DNA of 14,644 bases from contig PUNB01000160.1 of NCBI GenBank assembly GCA_003552565.1, positions 1-14,644 of the forward strand, given 5' to 3'. The notes beneath the pieces are model-generated. The model saw only the letters and a list, made by a program, of their open reading frames with translations, did no database searches and was not told the DNA's origin. This DNA is from Lentisphaerota bacterium (GTDB lineage: Bacteria > Verrucomicrobiota > Lentisphaeria > Oligosphaerales > PUNB01). The translations under genes were made by a program, and so were the position numbers. How positions within the stretch are numbered: position 1 is the stretch's first letter; the number at the start of each line of letters is the position of its first letter. Positions 1 to 6,591 of the stretch are shown here, piece after piece.

Positions 1-75
1 ATTAAGAGGAAAGATTAGGAAAAGACGGGTGCGCCCCTTAATCTTTTGCCCTGATCTTTCGCCTTAATCGGCCAT
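1..75. repeat. Dispersed palindromic repeat I, copy 1 (left end outside window)
   Basis: This AAAGATTAGG-rich arm is followed by GGGTGCGCCCCTTAATCTTT and a CGCCTTAA end. The same order of words recurs at about 10226-10310, where the complete unit is a near-palindrome of about 85 bp. Only the right part of the unit is inside the window here. No gene is visible in it. Confidence 0.6.
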
Positions 76-87
76 GTAACACCCTCT

Positions 88-144
88 AAGTCTCACCCTC
101 GGGGTATGCCGCCTTGCGCCGCCGGCCGGGCTTATGTGAGACTT
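88..144 (+). repeat. Repeat A, copy 1
   Basis: This is a 57-bp unit bounded by AAGTCTC and GAGACTT, which are reverse complements. A GC-rich core with GCGCC/GGC stretches lies between them. Other copies are at 251-310, 389-447, 514-540 (partial), 2071-2123 and 2255-2312 (reverse), 4353-4410 (degenerate), 11864-11924 and 12004-12062. This copy stands alone, without a neighbouring B unit. Confidence 0.75.
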
Positions 145-155
145 CGCATTGTTAA

Positions 156-234
156 CCTTGTCCCGAATCCGCCTCAGGCGGATCACGAACCTGATTCCAA
201 AGTCAAAAAACACTAGACAAGGTGCGAGACAAGG
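156..234. repeat. Inverted-repeat element C, copy 1
   Basis: This is an element of about 79 bp that starts with CCTTGTCCCGAA and ends with GGTGCGAGACAAGG, so its termini are inverted. A small palindrome TCCGCCTCAGGCGGA lies near the left end. Related elements with the CCTTGTCYCGMACC terminus are at 10636-10717 and 11277-11454. No coding content is seen. Confidence 0.6.
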
Positions 235-250
235 TTTCATATGCCGTAAC

Positions 251-540
251 AAGTCTCTCCCTCAGGGTATCAGGCGCTTTGCGGCGGCGGCCGAAGCTTA
301 TGTGAGACTTCGTGGTTTCAGGTTTCAGTGTTCAGGTGTCAGGGAGACTTCACTGAAATCCGAAACCTGACACCAGAAACCATTCAACAAGTCTCTCCCT
401 TGGGGTATCAGGCGCATCGCGCCGGCGGTCAGGCTTGTATGAGACTACATGGTTTCAGGTTTCAGTGTTCAGGTGTCAGGGAACCCGAAACCTGACACCA
501 GAAATCATTCATCAAGTCTCTCCCCCGGGGTATTCAGTGC
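251..540 (+). repeat. Alternating A-B-A-B-A repeat array
   Basis: A units at 251-310, 389-447 and 514-540 (left part only) alternate with B units at 311-388 and 448-513. B starts with GGTTTCAGGTTTCAGTGTTC and can fold through GGTGTCAGG against CCTGACACC, with an outer TGGTTTC/GAAACCA stem. The A-to-A period is 138 then 125 bp. B1 carries an extra GAGACTTCACTGAA stretch in its loop that B2 lacks. The array lies just downstream of the fucosidase stop codon. An IR of about 9 bp (about 530-540 against 567-577) sits between the array and the gene. Confidence 0.8.
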
Positions 541-586
541 GATAGGCCATATACCCGGAGGAAGAAACAGTGAATACTAATCTCTT

Positions 587-1891
587 TTACTCAGACAACT
601 CGCGAGAAACAGCTTCGCCCTTTTTTAATTGCGGATAATAACTGGCCCCTCGATACTCCGGCGGCTTTCCGAAATCAAGCTCGATTACGGCGATCCCGGC
701 GGTTTTATCCGGTGACTTTGCGGGCAGATTCTTAAGGATTATCCGATGTCCCTTTTGTTCAAATTCAATATTACTGTTATCATTAAGCAGCCGGGCCTGG
801 CGCAGAGGAGTCAGGAAACCGCCGACCGGAAGTTCCCCGCCGTCGGGCCAGATCCAGTTCCAGAGATAAAGCCGTTGATCATCAGCGGAAACACCGCAGA
901 TGCCGCTGGGGCGGTTATAATGATGCGCTTTAAACTTACGCCCGTAAACAGCTTTGCCATTTTCTTGCAGCCATTTGCCGACGGTGGTGAGAGGTTCAAC
1001 CGCCTCTTCGGGTACCGAACCGTCCGGTGTCGGCCCGATGTTCAACAGCAGGTTGCCGCCGCCGAAGGTGGCTGTGTTGAGCATGCGGATGATGCGCTGA
1101 GCATTGTAACTGTAAGGCGCCGCCTGTTCGGAATCCAGATAACCCCAGCTGATGTCGTTGAAAGTCATGCAAGCTTCCCAGTCCCGGTCCTGAGCGATAA
1201 TACTGCCCTCAGGCGTGCCGAAATCCTCATCCAGAATACTGCGATTATTGATTATAATATGCGGCTGCAGCTCTCTGACCATCTGATTCAATTCCAGTGA
1301 GTGCCAGCCTTCCCAGGATTCAAACGGCCTCGGCACATCGTACCACAGTATATCGATCTTGCCGTATTGAGTCATCAGTTCATAATTCAAGTCGCGAATA
1401 TAAGTGGTGAATCTCTCCTGGGCTTTACGGTCGAAAGCGCATCTCCAGCTGTCGGGGTGATGCCAATCCATCAAAGAAGAATAAAACCCGATTTTCAAAT
1501 CGAACTCGCGGCACGCTTCCACAAACTCCCGCACCAGATCCCTCTTGGGACCGTAATTGACACTGTTGTAGGGGTTGGCTTTGGAATCCCAGAGACTGAA
1601 TCCTTCATGGTGCCGGGTGGTCATAACCATGTATTTCATACCAGCTTTGGCCGCCAGTTCCGCCCATTCCCTGGGGGCGCCGGGCTTCGGGCTGAAATTG
1701 TCCGCCAGTTTTTCGTACTCATCTATTTCAAAATTTTCCACCGCCATGGCCCATTCGTGGCGGGCCAGCTGCGAGTAAAGTCCGTAATGAACGAACATTC
1801 CGAATCTTGCCTCCCGCCACCATTGCATCCGCTGGTCGCGGGTGGCGGCAATCATTTTTTCATATTCCGGTTTGCTTACTAATTCACCCAT
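587..1891 (-). CDS. Alpha-L-fucosidase, GH29 family, cytoplasmic
   Basis: The 434-aa product is a predicted glycoside hydrolase that releases L-fucose from fucosylated glycans by a retaining mechanism. Family features are TTRHHEGFSLWDS (residues 91-103), the strand ILWYD at 181-185, whose Asp185 lies where the GH29 nucleophile is expected, WEACMTFNDISWGY at about 238-251, and GGGNLLLNIGP at 277-287. The catalytic domain is followed by a short beta-rich C-terminal part. There is no signal peptide, so it probably acts on imported oligosaccharides. An in-frame TTG lies 33 bp upstream, but ATG at 1891 is preceded by AAGGAAAG at a suitable distance and is preferred. The gene is monocistronic here: the next minus-strand gene upstream is the hydrogenase, 556 bp away. 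Substrate linkage cannot be told from sequence. Confidence 0.9.
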   Translation of the reverse strand: MGELVSKPEYEKMIAATRDQRMQWWREARFGMFVHYGLYSQLARHEWAMAVENFEIDEYEKLADNFSPKPGAPREWAELAAKAGMKYMVMTTRHHEGFSLWDSKANPYNSVNYGPKRDLVREFVEACREFDLKIGFYSSLMDWHHPDSWRCAFDRKAQERFTTYIRDLNYELMTQYGKIDILWYDVPRPFESWEGWHSLELNQMVRELQPHIIINNRSILDEDFGTPEGSIIAQDRDWEACMTFNDISWGYLDSEQAAPYSYNAQRIIRMLNTATFGGGNLLLNIGPTPDGSVPEEAVEPLTTVGKWLQENGKAVYGRKFKAHHYNRPSGICGVSADDQRLYLWNWIWPDGGELPVGGFLTPLRQARLLNDNSNIEFEQKGHRIILKNLPAKSPDKTAGIAVIELDFGKPPEYRGASYYPQLKKGEAVSRELSE

Positions 1892-1942
1892 CTTGACTTT
1901 CCTTATTTTTACGCTTTTCTTCAAACAGGATCGATTGCTTTT

Positions 1943-2123
1943 TTAACCACTAATACACACTAATCTACACTAATAATCGCAAAAAGAGATGAATACGACT
2001 TATGAATTGATACCGGATTAGTGAGGATAAGCGAAGATCAGTGGTTAAAATATCTTGTCCTGTTTCGTAACTTTAGTTTAATACAAGCCCCGCCGCCGAG
2101 TGCAAGGCACCGGATACCTCCGG
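1943..2123 (-). repeat. Repeat E copy 1 plus degenerate A, inverted relative to 12004-12190
   Basis: Repeat E (1943-2056) begins TTAACCACTAATACACACTA and ends GATCAGTGGTTAAAATATCT, so its ends are a short IR built on AACCACT/AGTGGTT. Read on the minus strand, it matches 12083-12190 closely over the whole length. It is followed at 2071-2123 by a reverse, degenerate A unit starting TTTAGTTTAATACAAGCCCC, which matches the right end of the A unit at 12004-12062. So about 150-180 bp are duplicated in inverted orientation 10 kb apart. Confidence 0.7.
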
Positions 2124-2254
2124 ACAAAAACACCGGTGAACGAGATCTGCTATCAGCCTTCGTCAGCTACGGCTCGACATGCGAGAAAGGTGAACGATTA
2201 TGAGACTCGTCATCCGTTATCGTCGCCGTTATCGTCGACCGCTTAGCAGGCCGG
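2124..2254. other. Gap remainder, no gene recognised
   Basis: This stretch lies between the degenerate and the complete reverse A units. It contains a small tandem CGTTATCGTCG-type repetition (about 2211-2238) and no credible reading frame or RNA gene. I cannot assign a role. Confidence 0.4.
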
Positions 2255-2383
2255 AGTTTCACATAAGCCCCGACCGCCGGCGCGATGCGCCGATACCATG
2301 AGGGTGAGACTTATTAAATGATTTCTGGTGTCAGGTTTCGGAGAAGTTTTCCTGACACCTGAACACTGAAACCTGAAACCACG
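2255..2383 (-). repeat. Repeats A and B in reverse orientation
   Basis: The A unit is at 2255-2312 and the B unit at 2313-2383. Both read on the minus strand with the same A/B junction as elsewhere. In A, the GAGACTT end is at 2306-2312 and the opposite end is slightly degenerate (AGTTTCAC). The pair sits about 65 bp downstream of the hydrogenase stop codon. The 65 bp between (2384-2447) contain a weak 5-bp CGCTG/CAGCG hairpin and, further on, a T5 run in transcript sense. This is too weak to call a terminator. Confidence 0.75.
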
Positions 2384-2447
2384 AATCTAGCCTGCAAAAA
2401 GCCGGTGTCTTCGCTGCGCTGAACGGACAGCGTGTCGAGCCGCCCCA

Positions 2448-4244
2448 CTACCCCTTCGTTTCCGCGGGGGTTTCGCCTTTCGGCCGGTAATGAGTGTGCA
2501 GCAGTTCATGTGATTTATGGCCTAAAGGCTCACCCAGGAAGTCCTTATAAATCTGGGTCACCGCCGGATTTTCGTGCGACTTCCGCACTGGCCGGCCTTC
2601 ATCCTCGGTGTAAATCGCTCCGATCCTGGCTTTACGCACTTCATCTGTGGTCAGACGCGGCTGGCCGCCGCCGCCAATGCAGCCGCCCGGACAGCACATG
2701 ATCTCGATAAAATGATATTCCGCCTCCCCGGAAGCCACCATGTCACAGACTTTGCGGGCGTTGTCCAAACCGTGCGCCACCGCCACTTTCGCTTCGACGC
2801 CTTCCAGGAAGCTCCACTCCTCCAGACAATTTTCCAAAGGCAATACCGCTTCTTTCAGCCCTTCCAGGCCGTGAATCGGCGTGACATGCAGTTTGTCCAT
2901 CGGCAGCGGACGACCGGTCACCACTTCGTAAACAGTTCTCAAGGCGGCTTCCATTACCCCGCCGGTATTGGCGAAGATATCGGCGGCGCCGGAGGAGATG
3001 CCGAGAGGTGAGTCCTGTTCACTGTCGGGCAGATTGACAAAGTCAATACCCGCCTGGTTGATCATTCGTCCCAGCTCACGAGTGGTCAGGACATAATCGA
3101 CATCCTGATAGCCGGAGTCGTTCATTTCCTCCCTGCCTGCCTCGTATTTCTTAGCTGTGCAGGGCATGATAGAGACCACCACCACATCCTTGGCCTCCAC
3201 ACCCTGCTGCTGGGCGTAGTAGGTCTTGGCCAGGGCACCGAACATCTGCTGCGGAGATTTGCAGGAGGAAAGGTTGTCCAGAAGCTGCGGATAGAAATAT
3301 TCCATATAATTGATCCATCCGGGAGAACAGCTGGTGAACATCGGCAGCTTGACGCTTTGATCCTGGTCCACCAGTGCCTTTTTCAGCCGGGTCAGAAACT
3401 CATGTCCTTCCTCGATAATAGTCAGGTCAGCGGTAAAATTGGTGTCGAACACTTTATCAAAACCGAGCCGGCGCAGAGCCGTAACCATTCTGCCGGTGAC
3501 TCTGGTTCCCGGCTCCAAATCAAAGCATTCCCCAAGAGCGGCCCGGATGGCCGGCGCCGTCTGCACAACCACGTGCTTTTCCGGATCATCAAGCGCTTCC
3601 CAAACCTGGTCAATGGATTCCTGTTCATAAATCGCTCCTACTGGACACACCGCCGAACATTGGCCGCACTGCACACAGATCGCTTCCTCCAGGTAATCGC
3701 CGGCGCCGACACCGACCGTCGTCTCGAATCCGCGACTGCGCGGAGCCAAGGTGCCCACCCCCTGAACGTCCTGACAAACACCGATACAGCGGCGGCAAAG
3801 GATGCACTTGTCCATGTCCCGCACCAATGCGGGAGTCGATTTATCAGCCGGATTCGTTTCTTTGGCGTAAGGGAAGCGAACCTCTTCTATACCCATGGAT
3901 TGGGCCAGGCTCTGCAATTCGCAATCCTGGTTGCGAACGCAGGCGTTGCAATCCCAGGGATGATTAGCCAGCATCAGCTCCACTGACAACTTTCGGGCTT
4001 TACGGGCCTGCTTGGAGTTGGTTTTCACCTTCATGCCATCGGCCGCCTCGGTAACACAGGCCGGCTGCAGCGTCCGGGCACCTTCAATCTCCACCAGGCA
4101 GACTCGACAGGAACCGGGGCTGGAGACTCCGTCCATATGACAGAGAGTCGGGATAATCACCCCGCTTTCCCGCGCCGCCTCCAGCACAGTGGAACCGGCT
4201 TCCACGGACACCGGCTGATTGTCAATTGTCAGATTGATCGCCAT
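2448..4244 (-). CDS. hydA: [FeFe] hydrogenase catalytic subunit with NuoG-like N-terminal Fe-S relay
   Basis: The 598-aa product is predicted to reduce protons or oxidise H2 in the cytoplasm. Domains in order: a plant-type [2Fe-2S] domain (Cys35, 46, 49, 63); a His-Cys cluster site (His95, Cys99, 102, 108); two [4Fe-4S] motifs (Cys147/150/153/157 and Cys190/193/196/200); the H-cluster domain with TSCSPGW (304-310), MPCTAKKYE (360-368) and EIMCCPGGCIGGGGQP (514-529); and a small-subunit-like tail with KSHENP (555-560) and KSHELLH. Cys362, 518 and 522 fit H-cluster ligands. The first loop has Ser307 after Cys306, where CpI-type enzymes have a second Cys. The start is ATG at 4244, with AAGGAG nine bases upstream. 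This is the last gene of the cluster, separated from the NuoF-like gene by 174 bp of repeats. Its length and architecture match HydA/HndD of NAD(P)-linked bifurcating enzymes. No maturase gene is nearby. Confidence 0.95.
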   Translation of the reverse strand: MAINLTIDNQPVSVEAGSTVLEAARESGVIIPTLCHMDGVSSPGSCRVCLVEIEGARTLQPACVTEAADGMKVKTNSKQARKARKLSVELMLANHPWDCNACVRNQDCELQSLAQSMGIEEVRFPYAKETNPADKSTPALVRDMDKCILCRRCIGVCQDVQGVGTLAPRSRGFETTVGVGAGDYLEEAICVQCGQCSAVCPVGAIYEQESIDQVWEALDDPEKHVVVQTAPAIRAALGECFDLEPGTRVTGRMVTALRRLGFDKVFDTNFTADLTIIEEGHEFLTRLKKALVDQDQSVKLPMFTSCSPGWINYMEYFYPQLLDNLSSCKSPQQMFGALAKTYYAQQQGVEAKDVVVVSIMPCTAKKYEAGREEMNDSGYQDVDYVLTTRELGRMINQAGIDFVNLPDSEQDSPLGISSGAADIFANTGGVMEAALRTVYEVVTGRPLPMDKLHVTPIHGLEGLKEAVLPLENCLEEWSFLEGVEAKVAVAHGLDNARKVCDMVASGEAEYHFIEIMCCPGGCIGGGGQPRLTTDEVRKARIGAIYTEDEGRPVRKSHENPAVTQIYKDFLGEPLGHKSHELLHTHYRPKGETPAETKG

Positions 4245-4271
4245 CTTCTATATCTCCTTGGTTTTTCGTAA

Positions 4272-4410
4272 AACTTATGTGAGACTTCGTGGTTTCAGGT
4301 TTCAGTGTTCAGGTGTCTGAAACCCGAAACCTGACACCAGAAACCATTCAACAAGTCTCCCCCTCGAAGTATCCAGCTCAAGGCGTCTGGCCAACCCGCT
4401 GGAGGGACTT
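4272..4410 (+). repeat. A-B-A repeat block inside the hydrogenase cluster
   Basis: Only the right end of an A unit is present first (ACTTATGTGAGACTT, to 4287). It is followed by a B unit (4288-4352) and a degenerate A-like unit (4353-4410) that keeps AAGTCTC at the left and GGGACTT at the right but has lost much of the core. The block fills most of the gap between the second NuoF-like gene and hydA. It ends 8 bp from the NuoF stop codon and about 28 bp from the hydA start, leaving the hydA ribosome-binding site outside it. Confidence 0.75.
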
Positions 4411-4418
4411 GCGGAAGG

Positions 4419-6056
4419 CTACACCATCAGTTCGGCCAGCTCAAGCCGCACCCGCTGGGTGCGGGGCCGCTCCATGGTCGGATCAATCGCCGCTTCCAGT
4501 TCGGGTCGGAAATACCGCAGAGCCGACATCAACGGCGCCGCCGGAGACTGCCCCAGCGGGCAAAATGCCGCCGATTTCATGGTCATCGAAACCTCCTCCA
4601 TCAATTCAATATCCCCCGCGTAAGCCTTACCCTGTTTGAACCTGCCGGTAATATCTTTGAGCACTTTCAAGCCATTTCGACAGGGGTTGCAGTTGCCGCA
4701 GGATTCATGCAGGAAAAACTGCATACAGCAGTCCAGAAACTCGCCGATGCCGACCGACTGATTCATAATCAGAATGGCGCCGGAACCGAGCACGTGCCCG
4801 ACCTTCTGCATGGCGTCATAATCCATAGGGACATCCAGCATTTCGGTGCCCAGCACATCGCCGGCGGTTCCCCCCAGCTGCGCCATCTTGAATTTTCCTT
4901 CCGACATTCCATCGGCGTATTCATTAATGATCTCCCGCAGAGTGACGCCGGCGGAAACTTCGATCAGTCCCGGCCTCTGGACATGACCGATAATCGTGTA
5001 AACTTTGGTGCCCGGGGTTGACTCGGTACCCATTCCCTTGAACCAGGCCGCTCCACAACGAATGATCGCCGGCACCGCCGCCAGAGTCTCGACATTATTG
5101 ACATTGGTGGGATAACCTAGATAGCCTTTTTCCGCCGGGAACGGCGGCTTCATGCGCGGCACCCCGCGCTTGCCCTCCATCGACTCCAGCAACGCGGTTT
5201 CTTCACCGCATATATAAGCGCCGGCGCCGATTTTTATCTCCAGGTCAAAATTAAAATCGCTTCCAAAGATATTTTTTCCCAGCAGTCCGAGCCGCCGCGC
5301 TTCATCTATGGCCTGCCGCATGCGGCTGATGGACAGCTTATATTCTCCACGGATGTAAACGAATCCTTCACTGGCGCTGATGGCGTAGGCGCAGAGAGCC
5401 ATGCCCTCAATCACCTTGTGAGGATCGCCTTCCATAATCAAGCGATCTTTGAAAGTGCCGGGCTCCCCTTCATCGGCGTTGCAGATAACAAATTTCCGCT
5501 CCGCCTTACAGGGAGCGCAGAACCCCCACTTGACTCCGGTCGGGAAACCGGCGCCGCCGCGCCCCCGCAGACCCGACTGTTTGACTTCTTCAAGCACCTG
5601 CTCAGGGGTCATTTCGCTCACAGCTCTGCCGAGAGCTTCATAACCGTCGGCGGCGATATATTCTTCGATGCTTTCCGGATTGATGCGGCCGCAATTATCC
5701 AGGACTATTCTGCCGGCCTCCCCGCGCGGCCTTTCCTGCATGGCTTCCTTGACCGTCGGAGGATATTCACCCGGCAGGAAAAAACGCCCGCACACACGCC
5801 CTTTGACCAAATGTTCACGGACGATCTCCGCCGCTTTTTCCGGGGTCAAATTGCCGTAAACCACTCCATCCGGCTGCACCGCCGCCAGAACTCCCTGATT
5901 GGAAGGACCAAAGGAACCAGTCTCCATGACAGCCACTTCGTCCGACAAACCGTGCCGGGCGATCTCACTGGAGAACCGGCTTTTAACTTCGCGTCCGCCG
6001 ATCAGCGCCGTATCCGCGTCAATCGGTATCATCACATACATTCTCGGCTGTGCCAT
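4419..6056 (-). CDS. NuoF-like FMN/NADH-binding subunit lacking the N-terminal [2Fe-2S] ligands
   Basis: The 545-aa product is a homologue of NuoF/HydB/HndC, the flavoprotein that exchanges electrons with NAD(H). Domains: thioredoxin-like ferredoxin fold (1-95), FMN/NADH-binding 51-kDa domain with GRGGAGFPTG (165-174) and NADEGEPGTFKDR (about 194-206), an SLBB-like part (about 355-410), and a C-terminal [4Fe-4S] site at Cys453/456/459 (SCGNCNPC) and Cys499. Against the paralogue at 6592-9633 the N-terminal domain aligns without gaps, but the four cluster cysteines are replaced: Pro11, Thr16, Ser48, Ser52. That domain therefore probably holds no cluster. There is also no C-terminal extension with extra ferredoxin motifs. 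An ATG lies at 6062, but GGAG is only 2 nt from it. ATG at 6056 has an 8-nt spacing and is preferred. It lies 34 bp after the second NuoE gene and is co-transcribed with it. Confidence 0.9.
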   Translation of the reverse strand: MAQPRMYVMIPIDADTALIGGREVKSRFSSEIARHGLSDEVAVMETGSFGPSNQGVLAAVQPDGVVYGNLTPEKAAEIVREHLVKGRVCGRFFLPGEYPPTVKEAMQERPRGEAGRIVLDNCGRINPESIEEYIAADGYEALGRAVSEMTPEQVLEEVKQSGLRGRGGAGFPTGVKWGFCAPCKAERKFVICNADEGEPGTFKDRLIMEGDPHKVIEGMALCAYAISASEGFVYIRGEYKLSISRMRQAIDEARRLGLLGKNIFGSDFNFDLEIKIGAGAYICGEETALLESMEGKRGVPRMKPPFPAEKGYLGYPTNVNNVETLAAVPAIIRCGAAWFKGMGTESTPGTKVYTIIGHVQRPGLIEVSAGVTLREIINEYADGMSEGKFKMAQLGGTAGDVLGTEMLDVPMDYDAMQKVGHVLGSGAILIMNQSVGIGEFLDCCMQFFLHESCGNCNPCRNGLKVLKDITGRFKQGKAYAGDIELMEEVSMTMKSAAFCPLGQSPAAPLMSALRYFRPELEAAIDPTMERPRTQRVRLELAELMV

Positions 6057-6090
6057 AATCATATCTCCAAAATCAACCGGGGCCGAACTT

Positions 6091-6570
6091 TCAATTACGT
6101 TCAGACACGGCCCCTTCTTCGGCCGCCACCTGATCCAGAATACGATGTATTTTTTCCCGGGTTAAATTACCGTAAAACTCATCATCAATAGAACATACCG
6201 GCGCCACTCCGCAGGCGCCCAGACAGCTGCTGCCTTCCAAGGTGAACATTTTATCCTCGGTGGTTTCCCCGAGCCCAATGCCCAGTTTTTCCTGAATCGC
6301 CTCCAAAATATTTTCCTCGCCCATCACATAACAAGGGGGGCTGATGCACAGTCTGATCAGGTGCCTCCCCCGCGGCTTCAGACTGAACATTGTATAAAAC
6401 GAAGCGGTGCTGACAATCTCCGCCACCGGAATATCCATTATTTCCGAAAGCTCCTCAATCGACTGCATATACAGACAGTTGTCCTCCGATTGATTCTGGA
6501 GATCATGCAGTATGCTTAATAAATTCACGCGACTGTTACCGTGCTGTTCAACGAGCTTTTGGATATCCAT
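6091..6570 (-). CDS. NuoE-like [2Fe-2S] subunit, second copy
   Basis: The 159-aa product is a member of the NuoE/HydC/HndA 24-kDa family, a small electron-transfer partner of NuoF. It has an N-terminal helical part and a thioredoxin-like [2Fe-2S] domain with ligands Cys75, Cys80 (CISPPC) and Cys116, Cys120 (CLGAC), so its own cluster site is intact. PRGRHLIR before the first pair and GETTEDKMFTLE before the second are typical. The start is ATG at 6570, with GAGAGGA about nine bases upstream. It begins 21 bp after the stop of the NuoF-GltD gene, so translation is probably coupled. It is followed closely by the second NuoF gene, which is its likely partner. It is clearly divergent from the first NuoE copy (9643-10137), so this is not a recent duplication. 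Confidence 0.92.
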   Translation of the reverse strand: MDIQKLVEQHGNSRVNLLSILHDLQNQSEDNCLYMQSIEELSEIMDIPVAEIVSTASFYTMFSLKPRGRHLIRLCISPPCYVMGEENILEAIQEKLGIGLGETTEDKMFTLEGSSCLGACGVAPVCSIDDEFYGNLTREKIHRILDQVAAEEGAVSERN

Positions 6571-6591
6571 GTCAACCGTTCCTCTCGCAAA

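Noticed and set aside
149..370. 73-codon plus-strand frame
   Set aside because: It runs through repeats C, A and B, and its composition follows the repeats.
251..540. Possible CRISPR array (regularly spaced repeats)
   Set aside because: The units are about 60 bp and diverged, and the would-be spacers are themselves copies of one repeat. There is no leader and no cas gene.
746..1882. Two consecutive plus-strand open frames opposite the fucosidase
   Set aside because: The minus-strand GH29 frame covers the same bases with clear catalytic motifs. The opposite frames resemble nothing.
5418..6191. Plus-strand open frame of 257 codons
   Set aside because: It is a shadow of the second NuoF gene and the NuoE end on the minus strand and has no recognisable motif.
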